A stretch of 64,000 bases of DNA from Ditibartonella choladocola (GTDB taxonomy: Bacteria > Pseudomonadota > Alphaproteobacteria > Rhizobiales > Rhizobiaceae), in the NCBI RefSeq assembly GCF_002007565.1, contig NZ_CP015625.1, positions 1,302,001 to 1,366,000 on the forward strand, read 5' to 3'. Positions 1 through 9,999 of this stretch are shown here, piece by piece; the first letter of the stretch is position 1; every line of letters starts with the position of its first letter. The notes beneath the pieces were generated by a model. It was not told where the DNA came from. It made no database searches and was given only the letters and a program-made list of their open reading frames with translations. Both the position numbers and the translations under genes were made by a program.

Positions 1-756
1 ACCGAAACCGCCGCCTCGACCTGATCCGAGGAACCACAACACAAATACAATGCCAAGCCAGCGATAGCGCCGCGGACCAACCTTGGTTCCGAAAATGGAG
101 GCGAGTATCGGAAGTACGACAAAAATAAAAAAGATGGCAAAGGTTACAAAATTGGCGAGGAATTCCTGTTTTCTCTGTTCCTCGATCTTTTGCTGTTCAA
201 TTTGTTGATAGGCTTTTATACGCGACTCAAAATCCGCTTTATTGCCCGTTAAAACCTCTTCGATCGCCGTGACACCGTCTTTTATTCCTTTATCAAAATT
301 TTCTTCGCGAAAATTCGGTAAAATTATAGCATTGATAATAGTCGCGGAGAGTGCGTCCGTCAGAACACCTTCTAATCCGTATCCGACCTCGATTCTCACC
401 GCACGTTCATTCGGCGCCACGAGGAGCATTACACCATTGTTAATTTGTTTTTGGCCTAATGCCCAATGTCTGAACAAACTGTTTGCATAGGTTTCTATAT
501 CGTAGCCGGAGAGGCTCGGTAAAGTCACCACAACTATCTGATCGCCGGTTTTTTCTTCAAGAGAGGCAAGTTCTGTTGTGATTGATTGTTGAGTCTCGCC
601 GGTAAGCAAGTTCGCATTATCGACAATCCGTCCTGTCAGGCGGGGAAAATTGTCCAAACCGCCAGCCAAAGCAACGGATAACATGCAAACCGTGCTCAGG
701 GCCAATCCCACAAAGAAAAATATCCTTATAAAAATTGGCCAACGAATGTGAATCAT
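1..756 (-). CDS. TPM-domain (YgcG-type) membrane protein, C-terminus cut off
   Basis: I translated this frame myself; it runs off the left window edge after 252 codons. Residues 1-32 form a hydrophobic signal or anchor. Residues about 37-165 look like a TPM domain: a lumenal start (DNANLLTGE), a strand QIVVVTLPS, and the NNGVMLLVAPNERAVRIEVGYGLEG core typical in shape of the family (split here as NNGVMLLVAP and RIEVGYGLEG). A basic Gln/Glu-rich helix (about 176-200) is followed by two hydrophobic segments and a glycine-rich tail. Proteins of this kind are membrane-bound, face the periplasm, and have been linked to photosystem repair or phosphatase activity in other organisms; the role here is unknown. 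Its ATG overlaps the stop of the lemA gene (ATGA), so the two are translationally coupled. The family call is firm, the function is not. Confidence 0.85.
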   Translation of the reverse strand, partial: MIHIRWPIFIRIFFFVGLALSTVCMLSVALAGGLDNFPRLTGRIVDNANLLTGETQQSITTELASLEEKTGDQIVVVTLPSLSGYDIETYANSLFRHWALGQKQINNGVMLLVAPNERAVRIEVGYGLEGVLTDALSATIINAIILPNFREENFDKGIKDGVTAIEEVLTGNKADFESRIKAYQQIEQQKIEEQRKQEFLANFVTFAIFFIFVVLPILASIFGTKVGPRRYRWLGIVFVLWFLGSGRGGGFG

Positions 757-1382
757 TTACCGAACTCGACCTTCGGGGCTTGTTGTGCAGCTTCGTCTAT
801 CGAGAATGTCGGCATCGGTTTAGCATTACGATACCATATCCATGTCCATATCATTGTAGGCATCGTCCTGATTGCAGTATTATAAACGCGAATCGCTTCG
901 ATATAGTCGCGCCGTGCAACTGCAATGCGGTTTTCGGTTCCTTCTAGTTGCGATTGAAGTGCAAGAAAATTCTGATTTGCCTTTAAGTCGGGATAGTTTT
1001 CAGCAACGGCCATCAAGCGTGAAAGCGCACCTGTCAAATTGGATTGATTATTGATGAATTGTTGCATGGCTTCAGGGTTGTTGAGCATATCGGCGTTGAT
1101 ATTTGTTTGTGTTGCCTTTGCACGCGCTTCAACAACACCGGTCAAAACGGCCTGTTCATGTTGTGCATATCCTTTAACAGTTTCAACGAGATTCGGTATT
1201 AAATCGGAACGGCGTTGATACTGATTCAATACCTCGCTCCAGGCAGCGTGAGCTTTCTCTTCATTGGTCGGGATTGTATTGAAGCCGCATCCGGTCAATG
1301 CTGGCAACAAAAATGAAAGTAGCAGCAAAATAAGAGGAAATTTTAGCGAATGAAGTTGGTATTTCAAATGGACTGCTTGCAT
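753..1382 (-). CDS. lemA: LemA family lipoprotein
   Basis: This 209-residue protein has an N-terminal hydrophobic stretch ending in a lipobox (ALTGC, Cys at about residue 32), so it should be lipidated and anchored in a membrane facing the periplasm. The rest is helical and matches the LemA family: AWSEVLNQYQRRSDLIPNL near the start of the mature protein, then VETVKGYAQHE and a late AVARRDYIEAIRVYNTAIR helix. LemA proteins are small helical-bundle proteins of unclear function. It is the first gene of a two-gene unit with the TPM-domain gene, a pairing seen in many bacteria. A GGAG ribosome-binding site lies just before the start. The family assignment is confident; the physiological role is open. 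Confidence 0.93.
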   Translation of the reverse strand: MQAVHLKYQLHSLKFPLILLLLSFLLPALTGCGFNTIPTNEEKAHAAWSEVLNQYQRRSDLIPNLVETVKGYAQHEQAVLTGVVEARAKATQTNINADMLNNPEAMQQFINNQSNLTGALSRLMAVAENYPDLKANQNFLALQSQLEGTENRIAVARRDYIEAIRVYNTAIRTMPTMIWTWIWYRNAKPMPTFSIDEAAQQAPKVEFGK

Positions 1383-1928
1383 AAAATTATCTCCGGGTAA
1401 TAAAGCCTTACAGTAGGAAATAGGAAAAATTCTTCCATTGAAAAGATCCTACTTGTGCTTTTAATTTGTTTTGGAAGATTTCCCCATCGAATCTATCATA
1501 ATAAGCATCGTCGTTATCAATTATTTTCGCCAGAGACCGAGCCGGTAGCGATATTTACACGCACGACCTTTTGGTAAGCCGAAAATTTCGCCGTCGATGA
1601 TATGAATATCTTGCTTCATACCGTTCAAAACATTTTTTCAAGAAGCCGCCGTCGCATATGACAATCCGCGCAAACAGCGCAGAAAACACATATCTGGCTG
1701 AAGTCTGGTGTCAGTTCAAAAGTGAATAAAAGAACATCTCGTAAAAATCTTCGTGCGCCACACATAAAAGCCACTGAACACCTTGGTTGGAGACTGTGGA
1801 ATCACAAGGATATAGAAGGGATAAGGATATAGACAGGATGAAGCAGCTTATCTAATTCCCGCCTTTTTCAAACTTTTCCTCATTTGAAAAAATTAAAAAC
1901 AGAATTACAAATTTCGGGAAAAATAAAG
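1383..1928. other. Intergenic region between lemA and tRNA-Val
   Basis: About 550 bases without a convincing gene. It must hold the promoter of the leftward lemA unit close to position 1400 and the 3' flank of tRNA-Val. I see no hairpin with a T-tract, no strong repeat and no open frame with a ribosome-binding site and recognisable product. Confidence 0.6.
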
Positions 1929-2004
1929 TGGTAGGCGATGAGAGACTCGAACTCCCGACATCCTCGGTGTAAACGAGGCGCTCTACCAGCTGAGCTAATC
2001 GCCC
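1929..2004 (-). tRNA. tRNA-Val (UAC)
   Basis: Read on the minus strand this is a 76-base cloverleaf. The acceptor GGGCGAT pairs with ATCGCCT (one G-U pair), the anticodon stem CCTCG/CGAGG encloses the loop TTTACAC with anticodon TAC, the T-arm carries GTTCGAGTC, and an encoded discriminator A plus CCA ends the gene. UAC reads valine GUA/GUG codons. Confidence 0.95.
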
Positions 2005-2177
2005 GCCGTTACCTTGAAGCGGTAACAACTGGAGCTCTCTTTAGGCAAAACTTTTCGCAAACGCAAGAGAAAGATTGCAAAGAAATCGTTTTTTTTATCT
2101 GAAATTTTTTTAAAGCCGGTTTTCCGGTCTTTTTTCAGGAAAAAACATTTTTTATGAAAAAACTCTACGCTTGTCGC

Positions 2178-2206
2178 TTGACAGATGCAAACGAACACCT
2201 TAAACG
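2178..2206 (+). promoter_or_regulatory. Sigma-70 type promoter of tRNA-Asp
   Basis: A perfect -35 hexamer TTGACA (2178-2183) is separated by 17 bases from TAAACG (2201-2206). This spacing places a transcription start near 2213, about 30 bases upstream of the mature tRNA-Asp. The -10 is weak, but a consensus -35 with ideal spacing directly before a stable-RNA gene makes the call reasonable. Confidence 0.65.
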
Positions 2207-2242
2207 ACCGCACACAGTCACAATGACTGAACTGAAAAGTGC

Positions 2243-2319
<77 letters not shown>

Positions 2320-2896
2320 TTTTTCATTTAGCTTATTCGCTAATGAAAATTGGCTTTAGTCTTATATCTTTCCTCAACGATTGTAGTTTCTTTATGTGAA
2401 GACGGATGTCTCCAAATGTAAAGACAGAATGTCACCTGTCCTTTGGCTGGCAGTATGTGATTCATCCGAATTCAATAAAGTTTTTGGATGATCGAAGAGA
2501 TGATCTGTTCCTTTTTGAGCCAGAGGCGCGGCAAAGATTTTTGCTCGCCAAAACGTGACCAAGTGACTAAATCGGGAAATATTCGTTTTTCAAATAGTGA
2601 CAGAATTTGACGAAAATGCACCAATGCATTGTTTTTGCAGGAATTTTTAAAAACAAAAATCTGTTTTACCTAAATAAGCTTACCTGTTTCCCGTTCCGAT
2701 TTTGCACAGCTTGTGGTTTTATGCTAGTGTTAGCTATTGCGTAACGGCGTTTGGTGGGGTAACGCTTAGCATAGATTTGTCGCACGGCATGCCCTTTAAG
2801 CTGCACGGGCGGGATTAACTTAGGAATCGACAAAATCGCTTTAATAGTGGATGTTGGTTCTGTTAGTTCGGCACCTTTAAAAGGCAGAAGTGAACC
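2320..2896. other. Intergenic region upstream of the nuo operon
   Basis: Nearly 580 bases with no supported gene. It includes the nuo promoter region described separately and a long leader between about 2745 and 2896. The leader has a repeated GTAACG (GCGTAACGGCG and GGTAACGCTT) and short GC-rich stretches that could fold, but I recognise no known riboswitch class. Confidence 0.55.
2711..2739 (+). promoter_or_regulatory. Candidate promoter of the nuo operon
   Basis: TTGTGG (2711-2716) is followed 17 bases later by CTATTG (2734-2739). This resembles the rhizobial housekeeping pattern CTTGAC-N17-CTATAT. It is the best such pair in the 580 bases before nuoA and would give a 5' leader of about 150 bases. 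No start-site data can be read from sequence, so this is tentative. Confidence 0.4.
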
Positions 2897-3262
2897 ATGG
2901 CTGATCTTATAAGTTCTTATTTGCCCGTATTGATATTTATCATTGTATCGGCATTAATAGCCGGCGTACTGCTGATAATGCCATATATCGTGGCTTATCG
3001 TTCTCCGGATCCGGAAAAATTATCTGCATATGAATGCGGTTTTAATTCGTTTGATGATGCACGTATGAAATTCGATATCAGATTTTATCTGGTTTCGATT
3101 CTGTTCATTATTTTCGATCTGGAAGTTGCGTTTCTTTTCCCCTGGGCAGTGTCATTTGATGCGGTGGGCTTGTTCGGCTTTCTTTCGATGATGGTATTTC
3201 TCGCTGTGCTGACTGTCGGTTTTATTTATGAATGGAGAAAAGGAGCACTTGAATGGGATTGA
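2897..3262 (+). CDS. nuoA: NADH-quinone oxidoreductase subunit A
   Basis: A 121-residue membrane subunit of respiratory complex I. Three transmembrane helices are visible: residues about 8-32, 64-84 and 90-113. The conserved matrix-side loop with the invariant cysteine ([25 protein letters not shown], here split as [10 protein letters not shown] and [11 protein letters not shown]) links helices 1 and 2 and forms part of the quinone site with NuoD, NuoB and NuoH. Length matches the family. It starts the operon, has ribosome-binding sequence AAAGGCAG upstream, and its 3' end overlaps the start of nuoB by 10 bases. Confidence 0.97.
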   Translation: MADLISSYLPVLIFIIVSALIAGVLLIMPYIVAYRSPDPEKLSAYECGFNSFDDARMKFDIRFYLVSILFIIFDLEVAFLFPWAVSFDAVGLFGFLSMMVFLAVLTVGFIYEWRKGALEWD

Positions 3263-3834
3263 TTCATGACAATTCGGCATTGGTTGCTCCAAAACCGAAG
3301 GGTATTATTGACCCGAATACCGGAAAACTGATTGGTTCGGACGACGAATTTTTCAAGAATATAAGCGGCGAACTTTCCGATAAAGGGTTTTTGGTGACAT
3401 CGGTTGATGCGCTTGTAACTTGGGCGCGTACCGGTTCTCTTATGTGGATGAGTTTCGGTCTCGCATGTTGCGCAATCGAATTGATGCAATGTTCAATGCC
3501 TCATTATGATAACGAACGTTTCGGCTATGCGCCGCGTGCTTCACCGCGCCAATCGGATGTTATGATGGTGGCTGGTACTTTGACGAACAAAATGGCGCCT
3601 GCGCTAAGGAAAGTTTACGATCAGATGCCGGAACCGCGTTATGTGATCTCGATGGGATCCTGTGCAAATGGCGGCGGATATTATCACTATTCCTACTCCG
3701 TTGTTCGTGGATGCGATCGTATTGTACCGGTTGATATATATATTCCCGGATGTCCTCCGACGGCAGAAGCCCTGCTTTATGGTGTGCTTTTGTTACAGAA
3801 GAAGATACGTCGCACCGGCTCGATAGAACGGTGA
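3253..3834 (+). CDS. nuoB: NADH-quinone oxidoreductase subunit B
   Basis: A 193-residue peripheral-arm subunit that carries the terminal [4Fe-4S] cluster N2, which passes electrons to quinone. The ligands are visible: the tandem cysteines in GLACCAIEL, the cysteine in [16 protein letters not shown] and the cysteine in [12 protein letters not shown]. The start overlaps the nuoA end (frame +1), with AGAAAAGGAGC upstream as a strong ribosome-binding site. The Rhizobiales-type N-terminal extension before the conserved core is present. Confidence 0.98.
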   Translation: MGLIHDNSALVAPKPKGIIDPNTGKLIGSDDEFFKNISGELSDKGFLVTSVDALVTWARTGSLMWMSFGLACCAIELMQCSMPHYDNERFGYAPRASPRQSDVMMVAGTLTNKMAPALRKVYDQMPEPRYVISMGSCANGGGYYHYSYSVVRGCDRIVPVDIYIPGCPPTAEALLYGVLLLQKKIRRTGSIER

Positions 3835-3849
3835 TGAGGAGAGCACTCA

Positions 3850-4461
3850 ATGAGTACTGAAGCGCTAAAAGAATTACAATCATATCTCTCCGAACGCTTG
3901 GGGGATGTAATCGAGGATTCTGTTTTTGCTTATAATGAACTGACAATCATTTCCAAACTTGAAGCGATTGTTGATGTGCTGTCGTTTTTGAAAGATGATT
4001 CTCATTGTCAATTCGTCGGGATGATCGATATTTGTGGTGTGGATTATCCTGAACGTGAAAAGCGTTTCGATGTTGTCTATCATCTGCTCTCTCCACGCCA
4101 TAATTTGCGTTTGCGTGTAAAGGTGCACACCGACGAAGATACGGCCGTTCCTTCGGCTTGCAGTGTCTATCCGGGAGCGGAATGGTACGAGCGTGAAGCC
4201 TACGATATGTATGGTATTTTGTTCTCCGGTCATCCGGATTTGCGCCGTATTTTGACGGATTACGGATTTGAAGGACATCCGTTGCGCAAAGATTTTCCGA
4301 CATCAGGATTTGTTGAATGCAGATATGATAATGAAGTAAAACGGGTTATTTATGAACCGGTTGTTCTTCGTCAGGAAATGCGCAATTTCGACTTCATGTC
4401 ACCATGGGAAGGTACGGAATATGTATTGCCCGGTGACGAGAAGGCAGGGGGTGCCAAATGA
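3850..4461 (+). CDS. nuoC: NADH-quinone oxidoreductase subunit C
   Basis: A 203-residue stand-alone NuoC (30-kDa subunit), not the NuoCD fusion of enterobacteria. The family signature ERKAYDMYGI-like segment is present as [20 protein letters not shown], followed by [12 protein letters not shown] at about residues 139-150. It has no cofactor; it supports the NuoD/NuoB quinone module in the peripheral arm. The stop codon overlaps the ATG of a small downstream ORF (ATGA at 4458-4461). Confidence 0.97.
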   Translation: MSTEALKELQSYLSERLGDVIEDSVFAYNELTIISKLEAIVDVLSFLKDDSHCQFVGMIDICGVDYPEREKRFDVVYHLLSPRHNLRLRVKVHTDEDTAVPSACSVYPGAEWYEREAYDMYGILFSGHPDLRRILTDYGFEGHPLRKDFPTSGFVECRYDNEVKRVIYEPVVLRQEMRNFDFMSPWEGTEYVLPGDEKAGGAK

Positions 4462-4586
4462 ACGGGAAAATGACGTTTTTCAACATTGGCGATTGCAATT
4501 TTTGCGCGGGCTTGTTGAAAAAACCGGCTTTCGTCGAGTTCGATAGTTTTATGCCATTTCAAAACAGAGGAGTTGATCGTGGCTGA
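4458..4586 (+). CDS. Possible 42-residue micro-protein between nuoC and nuoD
   Basis: An ATG overlaps the nuoC stop (ATGA) and is preceded by AGGGGG at 4446-4451, six bases upstream, which is a good ribosome-binding site. The frame runs 42 codons to a TGA that overlaps the first bases of nuoD. The product contains a CxxC pair (DCNFC, about residues 12-16) and no membrane helix. I do not recognise a family. Coupled starts and tight packing argue for translation; short length and lack of a known homologue argue for caution. If it is not a gene, the nuoC-nuoD gap is 117 bases, unusually long for this operon. Confidence 0.4.
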   Translation: MNGKMTFFNIGDCNFCAGLLKKPAFVEFDSFMPFQNRGVDRG

Positions 4587-5769
4587 GGTCAATGTCCGTA
4601 ATTTCAATATCAACTTTGGTCCGCAACATCCTGCTGCTCATGGTGTTTTGCGTATGGTGCTCGAACTTGATGGCGAGGTCGTCGAGCGTGTCGATCCGCA
4701 TATCGGGCTACTGCATCGCGGCACTGAAAAGCTGATGGAAACCAAAACATATTTGCAAGCGACACCTTATCTTGATCGGCTTGATTATGTTGCACCTATG
4801 AATCAGGAACATGCATTTGTTCTTGCTGTCGAGCGCTTGCTGGGAATCGAGGTTCCAAAGCGTGGCCAACTTATCCGCGTTCTGTTTTCTGAAATCGGAC
4901 GCATACTCAATCACCTCTTGAATGTTACAACGCAGGCGATGGATGTTGGCGCTCTCACTCCGCCATTATGGGGATTTGAGCAACGCGAAAAACTAATGAT
5001 CTTTTATGAACGTGCCTGCGGTGCACGTCTTCATGCAAATTATTTTCGCCCTGGCGGCGTCCATCAGGATTTGCCGGAAGAATTGGTTGAAGATATTGGC
5101 AAGTTCATTGATCCGTTTCTGGTGGCACTTGATAAGCTCGATGCACTGGTCACGCCAAACCGAATTTTCAAACAGCGTAACGTTGATATCGGTGTTGTGA
5201 AAATTGAAGATGCTTGGGTACGCGGATTTTCGGGAGTTATGATTCGTGGTGCCGGTGTTCCTTGGGATTTGCGCAAAAGCCAGCCATATGAATGTTACGA
5301 CGAGATGGATTTCGATATTCCTGTCGGTAAGAATGGTGACTGTTACGATCGTTATCTTATCCGTATGGAAGAAATGCGTCAGTCGGCACGTATTATGCGT
5401 CAATGTGTGGAACGTCTGTTAAGTACCGAAAAAGACGGTCCGGTTCTGGCTTTGGATCATAAGGTTACTCCGCCCAGAAGAGCTGCAATGAAAAGTTCTA
5501 TGGAGTCGCTTATTCACCATTTCAAATTATATTCGGAAGGCTTCCATGTCCCCGCTGGCGAAGTTTATGCGGCTGTCGAGGCTCCTAAGGGTGAATTTGG
5601 TGTCTATCTGGTTTCGGAGGGTAAAAACAAACCCTACCGCGTAAAGTTGCGTGCACCCGGTTATGCGCATTTGCAAGCTATGGACTTTCTGGCGAGAGGG
5701 CACTTGCTTGCAGATGTTACCGCGATATTGGGTTCTATTGATATTGTTTTTGGAGAGGTCGATCGCTGA
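4579..5769 (+). CDS. nuoD: NADH-quinone oxidoreductase subunit D
   Basis: The 49-kDa subunit (396 residues), which with NuoB forms the quinone reduction site. The N-terminus [20 protein letters not shown] and the [12 protein letters not shown] segment are hallmarks. I chose the GTG at 4579 because AGAGGAG (4566-4572) lies six bases before it and because the resulting start matches the family; the TTG at 4573 directly abuts the ribosome-binding site and is not credible. The C-terminal DIVFGEVDR is the usual ending. The stop overlaps nuoE (TGATG). Confidence 0.98.
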   Translation: MAEVNVRNFNINFGPQHPAAHGVLRMVLELDGEVVERVDPHIGLLHRGTEKLMETKTYLQATPYLDRLDYVAPMNQEHAFVLAVERLLGIEVPKRGQLIRVLFSEIGRILNHLLNVTTQAMDVGALTPPLWGFEQREKLMIFYERACGARLHANYFRPGGVHQDLPEELVEDIGKFIDPFLVALDKLDALVTPNRIFKQRNVDIGVVKIEDAWVRGFSGVMIRGAGVPWDLRKSQPYECYDEMDFDIPVGKNGDCYDRYLIRMEEMRQSARIMRQCVERLLSTEKDGPVLALDHKVTPPRRAAMKSSMESLIHHFKLYSEGFHVPAGEVYAAVEAPKGEFGVYLVSEGKNKPYRVKLRAPGYAHLQAMDFLARGHLLADVTAILGSIDIVFGEVDR

Positions 5770-6428
5770 TGTCTGTGCGCCGTCTTGCCAATGAAGCTAT
5801 ACAGCCTAGCTCATTTTCTTTTAATAAAGAGAATTTGAAGTGGGCAGAGAAGACTATTGCAAAATATCCGGAAGGCCGCCAAAGATCAGCAGTCATTCCA
5901 TTGCTTATGCGTGCGCAAGAGCAGGAGGGGTGGGTCACCCGCGCGGCTATTGAATATGTCGCCGATATGCTTTCCATGGCCTATATTCGGGTTTTGGAAA
6001 TAGCCACTTTCTATACCCAGTTTCAACTGAAACCTGTTGGTACAAAAGCGCATGTACAGGTCTGCGGAACCACTCCGTGTATGTTAAGGGGTGCCGGAGA
6101 GCTTATCAAAGTTTGTAAAAACAAGATCAATAATGCACCGTTCGAGACCAATAAAGACGGTACACTTTCATGGGAAGAGGTGGAGTGTCTTGGTGCTTGT
6201 GCAAATGCGCCCATGGTTATGATCTTCAAAGATACTTATGAAGATTTGACACCTGAAAGGTTGGAAGAAATCATTGATGCATTTGAAGCAGGGAAGGGGA
6301 GTTCTGTTCCCGTTGGTCCGCAAAACGGCAGGAAAACGTCTGAACCGATTACCGGTTTAACGTCGTTGACTGACGGTGATGGAAATTCAACCAGGAAAAA
6401 ATCTTCTACGAAGAAAGTAGAGGAATGA
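5769..6428 (+). CDS. nuoE: NADH-quinone oxidoreductase subunit E
   Basis: A 219-residue thioredoxin-fold subunit that carries [2Fe-2S] cluster N1a. The four ligands are visible as C99 and C104 ([11 protein letters not shown]) and C140 and C144 ([10 protein letters not shown]). After about residue 175 comes a low-complexity, Ser/Thr/Lys-rich tail, as in other alphaproteobacterial NuoE. It works with NuoF in the NADH dehydrogenase module. A 104-base gap to nuoF contains no supported gene. Confidence 0.97.
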   Translation: MSVRRLANEAIQPSSFSFNKENLKWAEKTIAKYPEGRQRSAVIPLLMRAQEQEGWVTRAAIEYVADMLSMAYIRVLEIATFYTQFQLKPVGTKAHVQVCGTTPCMLRGAGELIKVCKNKINNAPFETNKDGTLSWEEVECLGACANAPMVMIFKDTYEDLTPERLEEIIDAFEAGKGSSVPVGPQNGRKTSEPITGLTSLTDGDGNSTRKKSSTKKVEE

Positions 6429-6532
6429 AATAACGCATGATTTTGAACTGACTGATAAACGGTTGGGTAACAACAATTAAAACAGTTTGAATGAAGCCGA
6501 ATAACGTGTTGGAAAAAAGGAAAAGGTGAGAA

Positions 6533-7840
6533 ATGCTGGCTGATAGTGATCGCATCTTCACCAATATATACGGGTTAAAAGACAAGTCTCTGAAAGGCGC
6601 GATGTCGCGTGGCTGCTGGGACGGAACCAAGGCTATCCTCGAAAAGGGGCGTGACTGGATCATCAACGAGATGAAAGCGTCCGGACTGCGCGGAAGAGGT
6701 GGTGCCGGTTTTCCAACGGGCATGAAGTGGTCTTTTATGCCCAAGCAAAATGACGGGCGGCCACATTATCTGGTTGTTAATGCTGATGAATCAGAACCTG
6801 GAACGTGTAAAGATCGCGAGATATTGCGTCATGATCCGCACACTTTGATTGAAGGGTGTGTCATTGCGACATTCGCAATGGGAGCTCACACCGCTTTTAT
6901 TTATGTTCGGGGCGAATATATTCGTGAACGTGAAGCCCTGCAGGCGGCAATCGATGAATGTTATGATGCCGGCCTTCTCGGTAAGAAAACTGTACACGGC
7001 CACGCTTGCGATATTATCGTTCATCACGGTGCAGGCGCTTATATTTGTGGTGAGGAGACAGCGCTTCTCGAAAGTCTGGAAGGTAAAAAAGGTCAGCCGC
7101 GATTAAAACCGCCTTTCCCTGCCAATATGGGTGTTTACGGTTGTCCGACAACGGTTAACAATGTGGAATCAATTGCCGTTTCACCGACAATTTTGCGGCG
7201 TGGTGCTGCATGGTTTTCGTCATTCGGAAGACCGAACAATGTTGGCACCAAGCTGTTTATGTTCTCCGGTCATGTCAATACACCATGTGTTGTCGAGGAA
7301 AGCTTGGGGCTGACATTCCGCGAATTGATCGAAAAACATGCAGGCGGCGTTCGTGGCGGTTGGGATAATCTCCTTGCGGTTATTCCGGGTGGTGCTTCCT
7401 GTCCGGTTGTACCGGGTGAAAAAATGCCTGATGCGATTATGGATTTCGACGGCATGAAAGCAATTGGTTCGTCGTTCGGTACAGGCGGCGCAATCGTGAT
7501 GGATAAATCGACCGATATTATCAAAGCAATTTGGAGAATTTCTGCGTTTTTCAAGCATGAGAGTTGCGGTCAATGCACTCCATGTCGGGAAGGCACAGGC
7601 TGGATGATGCGCCTTTTGGGACGTATGGTCGAAGGAAGAGCACAAAAGCGTGAAATTGACCTTTTGTTCGAGGTTTCAAAGCAGGTGGAAGGACATACAA
7701 TTTGCGCATTGGGGGATGCAGCAGCTTGGCCTGTTCAAGCTTTGATAAGAAACTTCCGTCCTGAAATTGAAAAACGGATTGATGATTATACACGTAACGC
7801 TGTCCAGAGTAAGAACATTGCTTTGGAAGCAGCTGAATAA
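6533..7840 (+). CDS. nuoF: NADH-quinone oxidoreductase subunit F
   Basis: The 51-kDa subunit (435 residues) that binds NADH and FMN and carries [4Fe-4S] cluster N3. The glycine-rich nucleotide loop [16 protein letters not shown] is at about residues 57-72, the FMN-site segment [19 protein letters not shown] at about 168-186, and the cluster ligands in [13 protein letters not shown] at about 343-355, with a fourth cysteine in [20 protein letters not shown] precedes the ATG. Confidence 0.98.
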   Translation: MLADSDRIFTNIYGLKDKSLKGAMSRGCWDGTKAILEKGRDWIINEMKASGLRGRGGAGFPTGMKWSFMPKQNDGRPHYLVVNADESEPGTCKDREILRHDPHTLIEGCVIATFAMGAHTAFIYVRGEYIREREALQAAIDECYDAGLLGKKTVHGHACDIIVHHGAGAYICGEETALLESLEGKKGQPRLKPPFPANMGVYGCPTTVNNVESIAVSPTILRRGAAWFSSFGRPNNVGTKLFMFSGHVNTPCVVEESLGLTFRELIEKHAGGVRGGWDNLLAVIPGGASCPVVPGEKMPDAIMDFDGMKAIGSSFGTGGAIVMDKSTDIIKAIWRISAFFKHESCGQCTPCREGTGWMMRLLGRMVEGRAQKREIDLLFEVSKQVEGHTICALGDAAAWPVQALIRNFRPEIEKRIDDYTRNAVQSKNIALEAAE

Positions 7841-7905
7841 AGTCGGTAGTGTTTGAGGAAATAAAGTTTAAAGGTTAAGCGGGTTGTCCGCGGACTGGAA
7901 TAACA

Positions 7906-9975
7906 ATGGCGAAGATCAAAATTAACGGAAAAGAGATCGAAGTACCGGATCACTATACGCTTCTTCAGGCTGCCGAGGCAGCCGGAGCGGAAGTGCCGCG
8001 TTTCTGCTTTCACGAGAGGCTTTCGGTCGCGGGAAACTGTCGCATGTGTCTTGTCGAGGTTAAGGGTGGTCCGCCCAAGCCGACGGCTTCTTGCGCAATG
8101 GGTGTTCGTGATCTGCGTCCGGGGCCGAACGGTGAGCCTCCGGAGATGTTCACCAATACCCCTATGGTCAAAAAAGCTCGTGAAGGGGTGATGGAGTTTC
8201 TGCTCATCAATCACCCGCTTGATTGCCCGATTTGCGATCAGGGCGGCGAATGTGATTTGCAAGACCAGGCTATGGCTTATGGCCATGATTTTTCACGTTA
8301 CACGGAAGATAAGCGCGCGGTCGAGAACAAATATATTGGACCGTTGGTAAAAACGGTAATGACACGTTGTATCCATTGCACAAGATGTGTGCGTTTTACA
8401 ACGGAAGTTGCCGGAATATCGGAACTTGGGTTAATCGGTCGTGGTGAAGATGCGGAGATTACCACTTATCTTCAGCAGGCTATGACATCCGAATTGCAGG
8501 GAAATGTCATTGATCTCTGCCCTGTCGGTGCTTTAACCTCCCGTCCTTACGCGTTCCATGCTCGTCCGTGGGAATTGACCAAGACCGAAACCATCGACGT
8601 TATGGATGGTATGGGTTGTGCCATTAGAGTTGATACGCGTGGACGCGAAGTCATGCGTATTATGCCTCGTGTTAATGACGATATTAATGAAGAGTGGATT
8701 TCGGATAAAACCCGTTTCATTTGGGACGGGCTCCGCACCCAGAGGCTTGATCGGCCTTATGTTCGCAAAAACGGAAAACTGGTGGAAGCCGGTTGGTCTG
8801 AAGCCTTTGCGGCGATAAAATCGGCTGTCGAGCTTGCATCGTCCGATAAAATCGGTGCAGTTGCCGGCGATTTTGCAACTGTGGAAGAGATGTATGCACT
8901 GAAAATGTTGCTTCAGTCTCTTGGTTCTACAGCTGTCGATTGTCGGCAGGATGGAAGTGCTCCTTCAAACGAGACGGGACGCGCTTCATATATCTTCAAT
9001 CCGACGATTGCGGGGATTGAAGCCGCTGATGCATTATTGATTATCGGCTCGAACCCGCGGTTTGAAGCTGCCGTGATGAATGCGAGAATCCGCAAGCGTG
9101 AACGGCAGAACAACTTCCCGATCGGTCTGATCGGCGAGCAAGTGGATTTGCGTTATCCTTATACCTATCTTGGTGCGGGGGCTGATACTCTTGCCCAGCT
9201 TATTGACGGCAAGAACGAGTTTTTCGAGGTTTTGAAAAAAGCTGAAAAACCGTTGATCCTTGTTGGGCAATCAGCATTGACCGGAGAGAATGGTGAAGCA
9301 ACTTTGAAGGCGATAGCCAAGCTTTGTGATGAAGTCGGCGCGTTTTCGGAAAATTGGAACGGTTTTGCTGTTCTGCAGACGGCTGCTTCCCGTGTTGGTG
9401 GATTGGATATCGGTTTCTCCTCGCCACTTGGTGCGGAAAATATCGTAAAATCATCCGACGTATTGTTCCTTCTCGGTGCTGATGAAATCAACCTCGATCA
9501 GAAAAAAGGGTTTACGGTTTATATCGGAAGTCATGGTGATAACGGAGCGCAGAACGCAGATGTTGTTTTACCGGCTTCTGCGTATACCGAGAAATCCGGT
9601 ATCTATGTCAATACAGAGGGGCGGGTGCAAATGACTGCCCGTGCAGCATTTGCTCCAGGTGAAGCGAAAGAGGATTGGGCAATTATAAGAGCTCTATCCG
9701 AAGTTCTCGGTCACAAATTGCCGTTTGATTCACTTGCTGAATTGCGAAAGAACCTGTTCGGTAATTTCCCTCATATGGCGAATGTGAACGCCATTAAGAC
9801 CGGTGACAGTAAAGAGTTGATAAAACTCGGTTCACATCCGGTGAAACTTGGCAAACAAACATTTTCGTCTTTGATAAAAGACTTCTATTTGACGAACCCG
9901 ATTGCCCGTGCGTCGGCTGTGATGGCTGAATGTTCAGCTCTTGCCAAAGCCCGACTGACAGAAGCGGCAGAATGA
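7906..9975 (+). CDS. nuoG: NADH-quinone oxidoreductase subunit G
   Basis: The 75-kDa subunit (689 residues), holding the chain of iron-sulfur clusters between FMN and N2. The N-terminal [2Fe-2S] ferredoxin domain shows CFHERLSVAGNCRMC plus a later cysteine (ASCAMG). The His-Cys cluster segment HPLDCPICDQGGECDLQD follows at about residues 104-121, then RCIHCTRCVRF with a distal cysteine (DLCPVGAL). The rest is a degenerate molybdopterin-oxidoreductase domain. Length is that of the alphaproteobacterial and mitochondrial type, lacking the extra cluster domain of longer forms. Confidence 0.98.
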   Translation: MAKIKINGKEIEVPDHYTLLQAAEAAGAEVPRFCFHERLSVAGNCRMCLVEVKGGPPKPTASCAMGVRDLRPGPNGEPPEMFTNTPMVKKAREGVMEFLLINHPLDCPICDQGGECDLQDQAMAYGHDFSRYTEDKRAVENKYIGPLVKTVMTRCIHCTRCVRFTTEVAGISELGLIGRGEDAEITTYLQQAMTSELQGNVIDLCPVGALTSRPYAFHARPWELTKTETIDVMDGMGCAIRVDTRGREVMRIMPRVNDDINEEWISDKTRFIWDGLRTQRLDRPYVRKNGKLVEAGWSEAFAAIKSAVELASSDKIGAVAGDFATVEEMYALKMLLQSLGSTAVDCRQDGSAPSNETGRASYIFNPTIAGIEAADALLIIGSNPRFEAAVMNARIRKRERQNNFPIGLIGEQVDLRYPYTYLGAGADTLAQLIDGKNEFFEVLKKAEKPLILVGQSALTGENGEATLKAIAKLCDEVGAFSENWNGFAVLQTAASRVGGLDIGFSSPLGAENIVKSSDVLFLLGADEINLDQKKGFTVYIGSHGDNGAQNADVVLPASAYTEKSGIYVNTEGRVQMTARAAFAPGEAKEDWAIIRALSEVLGHKLPFDSLAELRKNLFGNFPHMANVNAIKTGDSKELIKLGSHPVKLGKQTFSSLIKDFYLTNPIARASAVMAECSALAKARLTEAAE

Positions 9976-9999
9976 AGGTAGAGAGGAAAAATAAAGACA

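Noticed and set aside
242-490. 82-codon plus-strand open frame at the window start
   Set aside because: It is antisense to the TPM-domain gene, whose reading frame is clearly coding.
1995-2213. 72-codon minus-strand open frame across tRNA-Val
   Set aside because: It overlaps the tRNA and the tRNA-Asp promoter, so it is a chance frame.
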